Notes under the pieces: model-generated
Seen by the model: only the letters and a program-made list of their open reading frames with translations
Told to the model about the DNA's origin: nothing
The model's database searches: none
Translations under genes and position numbers: made by a program
In this document: piece by piece, positions 1 to 7,788 of the stretch
Layout: each line of letters begins with the position of its first letter
Position numbering within the stretch: position 1 is the first letter of the stretch
Virus record (IMG/VR): IMGVR_UViG_3300036985_003683
Location: 1-64,000 of that record
DNA length: 64,000 nt
Source: a virus
Reading direction: 5' to 3' (one strand)

Positions 1-278
1 CGTTCTCGGTAGTGACCGGCAGAGGGTTGAACTGCAACCTGCTGTGTAGTGTGTGAGTGCTGTACTGAATCGACCGACATCTGAGTCACCGCTCTGTGCT
101 GCACTTGGCAGCATCCTGTCTCACAACGCGCAGCACTCGACGTCACACAGCTCCCGGAAGAGCAACTTGACTTCTGGCTATAGCTTGACTTATGTCTGCT
201 GCGATGTCCCGCTTCACTGTCGGGCATACACAAAACCAAAGCCAAACACGCGAACACCATACTCATGAACCACTTCAT
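1..278 (-). CDS. Secreted cysteine-rich protein, C-terminus outside window
   Basis: The frame is open from an ATG at 278 to the window edge (92 codons visible), so its end is unseen. AAAGGAG lies eight bases upstream. The protein starts MKWFMSMVFACLALVLCM, a typical signal peptide (basic residue, hydrophobic core, small residues near DSEAG). It continues as a Ser/His/Lys/Gln-rich stretch with several cysteines (CSSGSC, CETGCC). The mature part is probably exported, perhaps into the periplasm or envelope, where disulfides could form. I do not recognise a family. The lipobox is poor, so a lipoprotein is less likely. A TATAAT box at 370-375 could drive it on its own. Lysis-related (spanin-like) or superinfection-exclusion roles are possible but only inferred. 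Confidence 0.6.
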   Translation of the reverse strand, partial: MKWFMSMVFACLALVLCMPDSEAGHRSRHKSSYSQKSSCSSGSCVTSSAARCETGCCQVQHRAVTQMSVDSVQHSHTTQQVAVQPSAGHYRE

Positions 279-369
279 CACTACACTCCTTTACGGAACG
301 ACAATCAACCGCTGGACACTCCAAACGGTCACAAACGAGCCCCACGCGGGCTTTAACTCATCAGGAAAG

Positions 370-375
370 ATTATA
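370..375 (-). promoter_or_regulatory. TATAAT promoter of the GTGTYGT family
   Basis: On the minus strand the sequence reads GTGTCGTCGGGGTATAAT, the best match to a motif repeated in front of other genes here. It is in the gap after the HAD gene (ends 392) and about 90 bases before the secreted-protein start at 278. No sigma70-like -35 hexamer is visible. Confidence 0.5.
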
Positions 376-391
376 CCCCGACGACACTGTT

Positions 392-694
392 TTACTTCGG
401 AACGTGTATGATTTCACAGTCTGGACACGCAGCCTTGATCAACTTGATCTGCACCTCGTCGTCTTCGTAGAACTTGGTCACTCCCAACATACGAATGACG
501 AATGCCTTAAAGCGACCTCCATGTGCACGGTCACCAAACTTACCCACTCCACGGATGTAGACTGGGCACACTGAAGCGAGTTGCTTACACGTCTCATCGT
601 ACTCAGCGAAGGTACGTCCAGAGATAACCACATCGTCTGGGGCGGGTGTGAACTTACCCGTCGTAAGGACACCGTCAATGTCGTAACCGATCAT
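392..694 (-). CDS. Small HAD-like phosphatase
   Basis: A 100-residue protein starting MIGYDIDGVLTT, which is HAD motif I (D-x-D) with nucleophile D5 and general acid D7. A later DDEVQIKLI stretch may serve as the acidic motif III/IV. It is far shorter than ordinary HAD enzymes and has no cap, like small phage HAD proteins that dephosphorylate nucleotides or polynucleotide ends. The substrate cannot be read from sequence. Start ATG 694 has GGGAC upstream. A second, larger HAD protein lies at 2840-3418, so the phage carries two. Confidence 0.7.
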   Translation of the reverse strand: MIGYDIDGVLTTGKFTPAPDDVVISGRTFAEYDETCKQLASVCPVYIRGVGKFGDRAHGGRFKAFVIRMLGVTKFYEDDEVQIKLIKAACPDCEIIHVPK

Positions 695-725
695 CAGTTA
701 GTCCCTGATCAGAGTGAAGGTAACA

Positions 726-830
726 TCACCAATTCAAAAAGCGTCGGGCAGACTCAAATGCAAAGAAGCATACTGCCCCGATCAAGACACAGTGCCAGAA
801 GATGTCCGATCCTGATTCCCGAGAGGTCAC
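726..830 (-). CDS. Small single-span membrane protein
   Basis: A 34-residue frame from GTG at 830, overlapping the stop of the zinc-ribbon gene as GTGA. It contains one hydrophobic segment (HCVLIGAVCFFAFESA) followed by basic residues. A longer reading from ATG 917 exists but would overlap the zinc-ribbon gene by 91 bases, so I prefer the GTGA start. No family is recognised, and coding status rests only on the coupling and the membrane segment. Confidence 0.35.
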   Translation of the reverse strand: MTSRESGSDIFWHCVLIGAVCFFAFESARRFLNW

Positions 831-988
831 GAGTCGAAACTTGTGTGAGTCCCCCCGCCACCTGTCTTCGCATTGTTGGGTGACTTGATGGCCCTTGATT
901 TGTTCAATTTGTCGCATGTCTTGCAGATCCTATTGCCCTTGTGCAGGGAGTTGAAAACTTGTTGACATCTTAAGCACTTCCGTTGCAT
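827..988 (-). CDS. Zinc-ribbon protein of 53 residues
   Basis: Starts ATG 988 after GTGAGGGAC. The protein begins MQRKCLRCQQVFNS and has a second pair, ICKTCDK, giving C-x2-C, 15 residues, C-x2-C, a clear zinc ribbon. A short basic tail and a Gly/Thr tail follow. The R-K-C-x-x-C ... N-R-I-C-x-x-C pattern is common in tiny phage and bacterial zinc-finger proteins. They probably bind nucleic acid or a host protein, but a specific role is unknown. Upstream lies a repeat-rich leader at 1010-1060. Confidence 0.7.
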   Translation of the reverse strand: MQRKCLRCQQVFNSLHKGNRICKTCDKLNKSRAIKSPNNAKTGGGGTHTSFDS

Positions 989-1009
989 GTGTCCCTCACG
1001 GTCGATATC

Positions 1010-1060
1010 GTTAGACTGAGGTTAGGTGGGATGGCATGTCTGAGGTTAAGTCAGACTAAC
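1010..1060. repeat. Inverted repeat enclosing a 9-base direct repeat
   Basis: GTTAGACTGA at 1010-1019 pairs with TCAGACTAAC at 1051-1060 (one mismatch as an inverted repeat). CTGAGGTTA is present at 1016-1024 and again at 1040-1048. The element fills the gap before the zinc-ribbon gene. It may be an operator or an RNA hairpin in that gene's leader; it lacks a T-run, so it is not an obvious terminator. Confidence 0.45.
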
Positions 1061-1077
1061 TGTCTAGTAGGCGTCAC

Positions 1078-1269
1078 TCATGACATGAAATCAATCAAGT
1101 GAGGGATGTCCTTCAGAAGCTCGATCTCTGCCCCAGTCAACTCCGAAGTAGGCAGCTCCTGAAGCTTCTCCAGTCGTTCCAGTTCGTTCAGGCAGAGTGG
1201 CACATCCCCCAGATGACTCATCTCCGGACGGCGTACTCGTACCTTCGCTACTAACTCTTTCCAAGTCAT
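1078..1269 (-). CDS. Small acidic/leucine-rich protein, unknown
   Basis: A 63-residue protein starting MTWKELVAKVRVRR. AGGAGG lies four bases before ATG 1269, among the best ribosome sites in the window, so this start is preferred over the upstream start at 1344. The C-terminal half is Leu/Glu-rich and helical (LNELERLEKLQELP). No family is recognised. It overlaps the larger frame 1091-1444 by 179 bases in another phase. Confidence 0.6.
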   Translation of the reverse strand: MTWKELVAKVRVRRPEMSHLGDVPLCLNELERLEKLQELPTSELTGAEIELLKDIPHLIDFMS

Positions 1270-1444
1270 AAGGCCTCCTAGCGATAGTGTGAAAGATCTC
1301 GTCCCAACCTTCACGTATGTCCTGTGCCAACTTTGCAAAGGCATCTCCCAGTCTCACGAGACCTTGTTGGAATTCAACAGTTTGGAACTGGTGCAACAAC
1401 AACCTCTGAGCTCGTTTGGAAATGTGTCGTTTAGGACGTCTCAT
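1091..1444 (-). CDS. Basic helical protein overlapping the next gene out of frame
   Basis: 117 residues from ATG 1444, with GGAG and a TATAAT box just upstream. The first about 57 residues look like protein (MRRPKRHISKRAQRLLLHQF, then an amphipathic helix). The last 60, which overlap the 1078-1269 gene in another phase, are Gly/Ser/Thr-rich and may be only a passively open frame. Either the two genes truly overlap, or the stop is reached late by chance. Function unknown. Confidence 0.5.
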   Translation of the reverse strand: MRRPKRHISKRAQRLLLHQFQTVEFQQGLVRLGDAFAKLAQDIREGWDEIFHTIARRPYDLERVSSEGTSTPSGDESSGGCATLPERTGTTGEASGAAYFGVDWGRDRASEGHPSLD

Positions 1445-1458
1445 AGTGTCTCCATGAT

Positions 1459-1464
1459 ATTATA
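1459..1464 (-). promoter_or_regulatory. TATAAT promoter of the GTGTYGT family
   Basis: Minus strand GTGTCGTTCGCGTATAAT, followed by ATCATGGAGACACT and then ATG 1444. It lies in the gap behind the nuclease gene and agrees with the motif at 370, 16698 and 21968. Confidence 0.5.
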
Positions 1465-1480
1465 CGCGAACGACACGTCG

Positions 1481-1831
1481 TCATTCCTTAATAACCACAG
1501 CATGTCCAGCGTCCACCATCATCTGATTGAGATCTACCATGGGTGGGAGGTATACTCTGCCCAACCATCTTCCATACTTGTCGCTCTTGTTCTTGAAAGT
1601 CTGGAACCGCACGGTCAGGCCTTCTGGACAGAGGGTGCGAAGGTAGTCCGCAGCTTCGTGACCTCCAGGTTGTGAGAGCTCTCGAGCGTTCACTCCGATG
1701 AGTCGGATGGAGTCGATGCTATAATGTCTTCTGCCCAGGTCAATGTTGAGAACGATGGTGTCACCATCTGTAACAGAGATTACGCGTGCCTGATACCAGA
1801 ATTCAAAAGGGGTTTGAAAGAGGAGTGTCAA
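1481..1831 (-). CDS. Staphylococcal-nuclease-like (thermonuclease) protein
   Basis: 116 residues spanning one complete SNase (OB-fold) domain. Visible family motifs are VTDGDTIVL (Ca-binding Asp and beta strand), RLIGVNARE (catalytic Arg and Glu, as in the family's R-x-x-G-I-x-x-P-E), and DKYGRWLGRVY (second catalytic Arg region). The enzyme should cut DNA or RNA phosphodiester bonds with Ca2+. There is no signal peptide, so it acts inside the host cell, for example in host DNA breakdown. The start is a TTG at 1831 preceded by GGGG; the domain begins within 10 residues of it, so it is full length. Confidence 0.85.
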   Translation of the reverse strand: MTLLFQTPFEFWYQARVISVTDGDTIVLNIDLGRRHYSIDSIRLIGVNARELSQPGGHEAADYLRTLCPEGLTVRFQTFKNKSDKYGRWLGRVYLPPMVDLNQMMVDAGHAVVIKE

Positions 1832-1887
1832 TAGTTTGCCCCAGTTAGATATACTATAGGAGTGGGTAGGGAGTTGCTCAAGGAGAA

Positions 1888-2079
1888 TTATCCCCCCTGG
1901 CCATCCTCAAAGGACACGTCTTCAGGTTCGCATGCCTCACCATTGGGTCCCTTGAAGCGAACGAAGATGACTCTGTCGTTCCAAGAAGACAGTACTCCAA
2001 TCTCGGGGGTACAGTGTTCCCGGTGGTAACGTACATGACGACCCTTGTCTCCCTCTTGGAGGGATGCTATCTCGATCAT
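1888..2079 (-). CDS. Small beta-rich protein, unknown
   Basis: 63 residues starting MIEIASLQEGDKGRHVRY. Content is beta-strand-like and acidic at the end (EPEDVSFEDGQGG). It resembles the small SH3/KOW-like fold often found in phage 'YopX/DUF' proteins (EGDKGRHVRY...GVLSSWNDRVIFVRF), but I cannot assign a family. It follows the exonuclease by ten bases and is probably in the same transcript. Confidence 0.6.
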   Translation of the reverse strand: MIEIASLQEGDKGRHVRYHREHCTPEIGVLSSWNDRVIFVRFKGPNGEACEPEDVSFEDGQGG

Positions 2080-2088
2080 GGCAGTCTC

Positions 2089-2862
2089 TTAACGGATGAT
2101 GAATCCAACCGAATCGAGTGCGAGTCTACAGTGCTCTTTCACTACGGGTTGGAAGTTTGCCCCAATGATCCATGTCAGGTATGAGGGATCTGTAAGTGCA
2201 ACGTCAGTGAGGAGTTTGTCGTGATGAACTCCAAAACCTAGGTACACTTTGCCTTCAGGATTGCGCTTCAACTTTCCATCTGAGTCCACCCAGTCTGCTG
2301 GGATACAGAACCTGTCCAATCCCTCTACAGTGTCTGGAAACTCTGGATAGTGATCCACCTGAGCCATTAGTACGTCCACAGCGGCTACAGCGTCCGGGAG
2401 GGCACTATGGGCCCCCTCGAGTTCGCGGCCGCAGTAGAACTTCAGAGCGGCTGCTAGTGTGCGTGGCTGCATCTTGAAGAAGATGCGTTGAGGATCTGCT
2501 AGGAAGCGTCCCTCTCTGCTGAAGTGCAGTCCACACCTTCGAAACTCAGCTTCCAACATGGGAAGGTCGAACATAAGCATGTTGTACCCAGTGAGGTCAC
2601 AGTCCTGCAACAGTTCGTTGATCAAAGGGGCAGCGTGAGCGAACCAAGGCTTATCTGCCACCATCTCGTCTGTGATACCGTGTATGGCTGTGGCGTTGGG
2701 TGGGATGGGTACACCTGGATTGAGGAATGTAGACCACTCAGATCGGGAGTAGTCCACGTCTATGAAGACGATGGAGATACTGACGATGCGATCCTTCTCG
2801 GTATCAGTTCCAGTTGTTTCCAAGTCGAACGAAGCCAACTTACGTAACAGTTTGAGGGGCAT
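2089..2862 (-). CDS. DnaQ-like 3'-5' exonuclease
   Basis: 257 residues. The N-terminal DEDDh exonuclease domain has motif I FDLETTGTD (D13, E15), motif II in NMLMFDLPML, and motif III AHSALPDAVAAVD with the His-Asp pair. This matches the proofreading/epsilon or RNase T-like family. The C-terminal 70 residues (YLGFGVHHDKLL...) form a small extra region of the kind seen in phage and host DnaQ-type exonucleases. ATG 2862 has GGGAAG upstream and overlaps the HAD gene by 23 bases. It may proofread for, or work beside, the phage polymerase at 32.4 kb, which also carries its own exonuclease motifs. Confidence 0.85.
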   Translation of the reverse strand: MPLKLLRKLASFDLETTGTDTEKDRIVSISIVFIDVDYSRSEWSTFLNPGVPIPPNATAIHGITDEMVADKPWFAHAAPLINELLQDCDLTGYNMLMFDLPMLEAEFRRCGLHFSREGRFLADPQRIFFKMQPRTLAAALKFYCGRELEGAHSALPDAVAAVDVLMAQVDHYPEFPDTVEGLDRFCIPADWVDSDGKLKRNPEGKVYLGFGVHHDKLLTDVALTDPSYLTWIIGANFQPVVKEHCRLALDSVGFIIR

Positions 2863-3418
2863 TATCTTCCCATTCCATTAGGGCGGTTTCAAGAAGTTCG
2901 AACCAGTCACCACAGACGCTGAAGCGTTCATTCCACAGACGTGGGAATTGAAATGCTGCACCTCCCGCTGACTTGAACGTAGTGCAGTTAGTCAGCTTGT
3001 CATCGATCAAAAACGTGTCAGGTGAAGCGCAGAACTTCTTGTCACTCAAGATGGCCGTGCGTTGTTGGTATCCCTTAGGCAGATGTTGCCTTACCCAATA
3101 GCGCTTACCATCACTACATCCTAGAGTGAGCACAGGTGCAGTCAGGATACCTACGTTGTCACGTCCAACTATCCTTTCGCACAGCTTCACTATTGCGTCA
3201 CACTCAGGGTGGTTGGGTAGGTTAGCCCAAAATGCAAAATCCAGTCGAGGGTAGAACTCGGCTGGAGGAATGTTCCACATAGTCTGTGGAAAGTGATGGT
3301 TGGGATCTGATCCCCAAAAGAATGCGTCTGCAAAGGGATCGGGCTTGTTGAAGAGCTTACAGATTCCCTTGGTACAGTCAGCGAGTACGCCGTCCAGATC
3401 GATTAGTATTCGTTTCAT
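2840..3418 (-). CDS. HAD-family 5'-nucleotidase-like protein
   Basis: 192 residues starting MKRILIDLDGVLADC, HAD motif I with D7 nucleophile and D9. Later features are a helical cap (residues about 20-90), GILTAPVL as motif II (Thr) and FLIDDKLTNC as the acidic motif. Domain order and length fit the NT5C-type 5'(3')-deoxyribonucleotidase family, so it may dephosphorylate dNMPs. The start must be close to the motif. The only bases between a TATAAT box and this ATG are TTCC, so the mRNA may be leaderless. Confidence 0.75.
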   Translation of the reverse strand: MKRILIDLDGVLADCTKGICKLFNKPDPFADAFFWGSDPNHHFPQTMWNIPPAEFYPRLDFAFWANLPNHPECDAIVKLCERIVGRDNVGILTAPVLTLGCSDGKRYWVRQHLPKGYQQRTAILSDKKFCASPDTFLIDDKLTNCTTFKSAGGAAFQFPRLWNERFSVCGDWFELLETALMEWEDNAPQTVT

Positions 3419-3422
3419 GGAA

Positions 3423-3428
3423 ATTATA
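3423..3428 (-). promoter_or_regulatory. TATAAT box four bases from the ATG
   Basis: Minus strand TGTTCGTATAATTTCCATG. With the usual 6-7 base distance to the transcription start, the message would begin at or next to the ATG at 3418. There is no Shine-Dalgarno sequence here. The same spacing recurs at 58344-58349. Confidence 0.45.
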
Positions 3429-3439
3429 CGAACAAGACA

Positions 3440-3670
3440 CTAAGACAAGCCCTCAATTTCTAGGAGCCTACCTGGATCACCCATAACCACTTCCCACTTC
3501 AGAATCCAAGCGATAGTAGGTTCACCATTGACTTCCACTCCCTCGAGGGTTTGCCAATGTTCACGAGCCTTATTCTGCCCTGAGTAGAGTCCCTGGATGG
3601 TGAGCTGGTATTGCCCGTCTTCTCCAGGGGCTAGGGCCGTCACTACGTAAACTGCTATGGGGTTGGCCAC
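3440..3670 (-). CDS. Small protein after portal, unknown
   Basis: 76 residues from GTG 3670, directly after the portal TAA, with AAGGAC upstream. It has alternating strands (PIAVYVVTALAPGEDGQYQL...) and a central SGQNKAREHWQTLEG. No family is recognised. Translational coupling with the portal suggests a virion or packaging accessory, but this is inference only. Confidence 0.6.
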   Translation of the reverse strand: MANPIAVYVVTALAPGEDGQYQLTIQGLYSGQNKAREHWQTLEGVEVNGEPTIAWILKWEVVMGDPGRLLEIEGLS

Positions 3671-5506
3671 TTACTGAGGTCCTTCCAACTTATCGAGTAA
3701 GCGTGACATCAGCGATTCGAGTCGTTCCAACCTGACTGTAACATCCTCTCCGGGAGTAGAGTCCATAGCCGCCTTGGCAGGCTTCGTAGCAGCCTTCTTG
3801 GCAGCTGGCTTGGGTGGAACTGTAGGCTTGACGACAGGTTTGAGCTTAGCAGCCTCTATCTGAGCTTTTCTGTTCTGCTCTTGTTGGGCCTCTGTGGAAG
3901 CAATCTGCTCGCGTTGTACTTCAACTTGCACTTCAGCCTTAGCTGAGTCGTTCTCGATCTGTGCAGTCTGTGTACGCTCGTTAGCAGCTACCTGTTCCTT
4001 CAGTGCTTCTACTTGTCCCTTTTGAGCGTCTGCCACCTTCTGCTTCTGTTTCATGATGGTCTCGTAGTCAGGTAGATCGCGTCTCTGTTGTGTGTTGACA
4101 TTCAACTGTCGCAACAGAGCAACTACGTCTACTATGCGTGAAGTGTCCAGAGCTCCCACTCGAGCTTCTGACTTGATCACTTCCAGTAGGAGTTGCTCCA
4201 ACAGGTCCTTACGTTCACCGATCTTCACCAGAGTATCGATCGAACACGGTGGAGCGTCTGGACCAAAGTTGTGAGAGACTAACTCTGGAATCAACCAGCG
4301 ATTGACGTGTTGCAACACTTCCTCAAGGATGAGTGTGAGCATTCCGATGAAGGTGTCAGTGTGAGCACGTGCCATACCGTAGGTACCCGCAGTGCCACCC
4401 TTCTCAACTACCATTTCTGGAATGAGCATCCCGCGTAGTTTGAGAGTCTGGAGATGTGTGATGTACGCAATGAACATTTCACCGCGCTTATCATCTGCCA
4501 TGTACTCCACATCCCATAGGGGACGTTCACTACGACCTTCACCCTGAGTCTCCGAAGGCAGTACGATCACACCTTCTGAGATGAGAGTTTCGAGCATGGA
4601 ACTGAAAACTTCCACACCAGTAACAACTTGACCGTTACTGTCTGTGACCGCTGTAGGTGCACGGCCCTTGATAGGTGGAGTTGCCTTACGCTCGTAGTAC
4701 CTGTTACAGAACAGGTACATAATGTCACACCAATACCACGGATCGTAGATCTGGTCTACGACTGATGTACCTCGAAGGTTTCCGAACTCCTTGTCGTGTG
4801 TCACCAGCCAGGATCGTTCAGCTGGAAGAATACCCCCACCACCGAAACCATATGACAGACCAAAGTAGTCGCCAGAGGTACCATCCACCTTCAGGTCTGT
4901 GTACTCAGGATCTAAGTCACAGACATCCGCTAGGATAGTAGCGTTGTGGAAGGTCTCCACATAGGGCTGAGAGTCTCCACCGTCAGGTTCAACAGTGAAC
5001 TCCACCTTGACATTGTTCTTCCACACCTTCTCATGGGCTATGAAGCCAAACTCGAGAGACTTGAGAGCTGTGTATACTGCCCTTCTGAGGATGCCTCCAG
5101 ACTCGTTCATCAGAACCTGATGGATGAATCCCCGAATGACTGGGTCCTTGCAGTCTACACGGATGGACTCGAACGAAGCCATCACAGGGGCCTTGATCGC
5201 AGCGAGTCCCAATGCTACTTGTGGATCTTTGCGGATCCTCTTTCGCAGTGTCATGGACAACTCATCACTCCCAGTAGGGACTGATGTAGGACCTGCTTGT
5301 CCCAATATCGTAGGACTGAGACCCAGTTGGCGACCTTCGGGCGGCTTAGACTTGGATCGCTTAGCTTTCCCGAATTGGTATCTCCCTGGTGAAGTTGTGT
5401 GTGCAAACTGTCTCAGCTTGTTCACATCTTCAATTTGGAGGAAGTCACCTACACTTGGTGGTCTCCCATTGACCCTGTTGATGATACTCTGTGGAGCCCT
5501 AATCAC
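3671..5506 (-). CDS. Portal protein (DUF935/Mu gp29-like)
   Basis: 611 residues from GTG 5506, touching the terminase stop (TAAGTG). The core, residues about 60-470, carries the DUF935-like pattern: early Arg/Lys-rich segment (MTLRKRIRKDPQV), LKSLEFGFIAHEKVW, FGNLRGTSVVDQIYDPWYWCD, and a long MFIAYITHLQTLKLRGMLIPEMV helix. From about 480 on it becomes coiled-coil (Gln/Glu/Lys) and then a Lys-Ala-Pro-rich tail, a plausible DNA- or scaffold-contact region. The portal forms the dodecameric DNA gate at one capsid vertex. Its place right after the large terminase supports the call. Confidence 0.8.
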   Translation of the reverse strand: MIRAPQSIINRVNGRPPSVGDFLQIEDVNKLRQFAHTTSPGRYQFGKAKRSKSKPPEGRQLGLSPTILGQAGPTSVPTGSDELSMTLRKRIRKDPQVALGLAAIKAPVMASFESIRVDCKDPVIRGFIHQVLMNESGGILRRAVYTALKSLEFGFIAHEKVWKNNVKVEFTVEPDGGDSQPYVETFHNATILADVCDLDPEYTDLKVDGTSGDYFGLSYGFGGGGILPAERSWLVTHDKEFGNLRGTSVVDQIYDPWYWCDIMYLFCNRYYERKATPPIKGRAPTAVTDSNGQVVTGVEVFSSMLETLISEGVIVLPSETQGEGRSERPLWDVEYMADDKRGEMFIAYITHLQTLKLRGMLIPEMVVEKGGTAGTYGMARAHTDTFIGMLTLILEEVLQHVNRWLIPELVSHNFGPDAPPCSIDTLVKIGERKDLLEQLLLEVIKSEARVGALDTSRIVDVVALLRQLNVNTQQRRDLPDYETIMKQKQKVADAQKGQVEALKEQVAANERTQTAQIENDSAKAEVQVEVQREQIASTEAQQEQNRKAQIEAAKLKPVVKPTVPPKPAAKKAATKPAKAAMDSTPGEDVTVRLERLESLMSRLLDKLEGPQ

Positions 5507-7147
5507 TTACCCACCTCCGAACTGTTTCTTGCCCGAGTAACCAGATCCGAATACATTATTTCTGCCCTGGAATGAACTACCACGACCACTCCCACCGAAT
5601 ATGCCCGGTACCACTAATCCCTGTCCGTGCTTAGAGGCAGCGTTCGCAAACCACAGGGACATGACGCAGTCTGTATTAGCACCGTGTGGGTACTCAAGGA
5701 GTTCTCTGATCAATACGACGTGTGGAACCTCAGAGGAGGCGGTGTACTCCCTCTCAGAGATGTATTCGCGTAATGGGAACACCCAAGCGTCATTTTCGAA
5801 TTCGATAGACAGTCCGGGCAGACCATCCAATGGATCAGCTTTTTGCTTGCCGGTAGTGAATCCCCGTAGGGGTACATCCACACCATGGAGTGACCTTATC
5901 AGCTCCAACATAGTAGCCTGGGCAGCGTTGTTTTCAACAAAGCCCATACGGCACTTGTATGTGGTAAACATCTCAAAGATGGTATGTGCAGTCTTTGCAG
6001 ACCAACCCCACTGTCCACGCTTGACAGCTAGTAGCGCCTTCTTACCCGTACGAGGGTCACGAGCTATCACAGTGACCACAGTACCTGGACGTTGATCGCT
6101 CGACAAGTCCGCACCTAGGAATCTAGGCCACTCCTCTGGAACGTCACGTGTAGACATATCCCAACGACATGCAGCCTCGATATGCTCGGCATTGAACAGA
6201 GTGTCGTCATCGGAGTAGGGTCTCTGCCTGAGCCCTCGGTTGAATGAGCGAATCCCCAGTCGTGACGCTCTTAGGATGACCTGATGTCTAGGCCACTTCT
6301 CTTTCCAATGGTCCAGAAAGCGTGGTTGGTCTTTCCTCACTACGGAAATGTAATGACGGTACTCCGGGGGAGGTTCTACAATTCGATCAAAATCGTCGGT
6401 GATAGCTTGAACAACGAACCTCCAAGTGTCTTTCTGAAGCTGTTCGTGTGTAGCGTCGTGTTTGTGCCACCTAGTAGCGATCCAGAAGGACTTACCATGA
6501 GGCTCAATACGCGAACTCCACACATTATTGATCTTCCCAATACGTGACTTACGTGTAGTTTCGGAGTCGGAGTCCTTCTGGTCAACAGGGTCGTCATAGA
6601 TCATAATGTCGAAGCGAGAACCAGTACCTGTACTGTCGATACCGTACGCTTCAACTGTTCCTTCAGGAGCGATGACGTCACGTTCAACTTCCAATCGGTG
6701 ATCGTTCCAAGGCCTGTCCTTACCTGGAACCACCCAAGGGAATACCTTGTGGTACTCTTGGCTGCCCTTGATGTACATACCAATGGAGTTGGTTCGCTTA
6801 GATGCGTTACCGTCTGCGTTACATACCAGACCAATTCGCAGATTACGACCTAGGTAGTTCCAATCTGACTTGGTCTCGTCCCATACTCGCTGCCCTATCA
6901 GGAATAGTGGAAGAGCTACAGCGACCACTGAGGACTTACCATACCCCCACATGGAAAGGATTCCACAGTCGTACTGGGATCCCATACAGAACTTGATGTG
7001 GTCACACCAAGACTTATGCACGTCCGAGAGGTCGATAGTCTCACCAGTATGTGAATCCTTGATCACATACTCCATGAAGTGTGGGAAGCTAATACGTGCC
7101 AACTCTATCTTACTGTCCTCAAGCTCCTTCTCCATACGAGCCCGCAT
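5507..7147 (-). CDS. terL: Terminase large subunit
   Basis: 546 residues. The ATPase domain has a Walker A-like MWGYGKSS (residues 66-73) and Walker B IMIYDD (181-186), followed by a motif III-like WIATRWHKHD. The C-terminal RNase H-like nuclease has FLGADLSSDQ and a late Asp in HGANTDCVMSLW. It packages DNA into the procapsid and makes the genome cuts. The final 40 residues are Gly/Ser/Phe-rich (PGIFGGSGRG...), an unusual tail. The ribosome site before ATG 7147 is weak, and the frame stays open upstream to an ATT, so the true start is uncertain by about 20 residues. Confidence 0.93.
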   Translation of the reverse strand: MRARMEKELEDSKIELARISFPHFMEYVIKDSHTGETIDLSDVHKSWCDHIKFCMGSQYDCGILSMWGYGKSSVVAVALPLFLIGQRVWDETKSDWNYLGRNLRIGLVCNADGNASKRTNSIGMYIKGSQEYHKVFPWVVPGKDRPWNDHRLEVERDVIAPEGTVEAYGIDSTGTGSRFDIMIYDDPVDQKDSDSETTRKSRIGKINNVWSSRIEPHGKSFWIATRWHKHDATHEQLQKDTWRFVVQAITDDFDRIVEPPPEYRHYISVVRKDQPRFLDHWKEKWPRHQVILRASRLGIRSFNRGLRQRPYSDDDTLFNAEHIEAACRWDMSTRDVPEEWPRFLGADLSSDQRPGTVVTVIARDPRTGKKALLAVKRGQWGWSAKTAHTIFEMFTTYKCRMGFVENNAAQATMLELIRSLHGVDVPLRGFTTGKQKADPLDGLPGLSIEFENDAWVFPLREYISEREYTASSEVPHVVLIRELLEYPHGANTDCVMSLWFANAASKHGQGLVVPGIFGGSGRGSSFQGRNNVFGSGYSGKKQFGGG

Positions 7148-7223
7148 AGTAGCAGCTTCGTTGTGAACTGCTAATGCTGACTCTACGTCAAGTGGCTCTG
7201 GAGTAGGTTCAGTAATGGTACAC

Positions 7224-7778
7224 CTATTGGCGCTTGGTAGATGTGAGTGGCATAGGCATGGAAGACATTTCCGACACTTGTTTCTTCAGTTGGGACAACT
7301 CATCGCCCAATTCACGACACTTGGCTAACTCTTCACTCGTGATCTGTAGAAGGTTCACCTGGTCGGCTGTGATGTGTACTCCTCGATTGTCGTCGAGAAG
7401 TTTGTTCTTGGTAGCTTCCATGAAGCCGAATCTGACACTTAACTCTGCCAGGATCTGGAGATCCCTCGTGAGAGCGTTAGACAGTGAGGTAGTGTCGCGA
7501 TCGACGGCTTGGACCCCTCGAGCGGTTTGGTATCGGACAGAGCGCTGATACCTTATCTGGTCCAATTCGACCTTCTGACGTAGTGCAGTTAGAATACCAT
7601 CTGCTGTCTTTAGATCCGGCGTCTCTCCATGACGTTCGTACCAGCACCTACCGTCGGCTTCTTCCATAGCCTTGGGGCAGTTATCGAGAGCTGCACATCT
7701 GCTACATTCCAACACGACTAGAGGGTTACTTACCCAAGCACCAGACCTCACGGCGTTGGTGTTATTGGGTCGCGACAT
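7224..7778 (-). CDS. Putative terminase small subunit with Cys cluster
   Basis: 184 residues from ATG 7778 (AAGGGTGAG upstream); a longer reading from 7838 would overlap the preceding gene and has no ribosome site. Residues about 20-50 hold a cysteine cluster (CSRCAALDNCPKAM...GRCWYE), probably zinc or structural. A long helical region with TADQVNLLQITSEELAKCREL follows. The position just upstream of terL, the helical content and the size fit a small terminase, but no helix-turn-helix is obvious, so the call is by context. Confidence 0.5.
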   Translation of the reverse strand: MSRPNNTNAVRSGAWVSNPLVVLECSRCAALDNCPKAMEEADGRCWYERHGETPDLKTADGILTALRQKVELDQIRYQRSVRYQTARGVQAVDRDTTSLSNALTRDLQILAELSVRFGFMEATKNKLLDDNRGVHITADQVNLLQITSEELAKCRELGDELSQLKKQVSEMSSMPMPLTSTKRQ

Positions 7779-7788
7779 GATCTCACCC

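Noticed and set aside
726-917. Longer 63-codon reading of the small membrane protein
   Set aside because: It overlaps most of the zinc-ribbon gene, while the GTGA start at 830 fits the coupling style of this phage.
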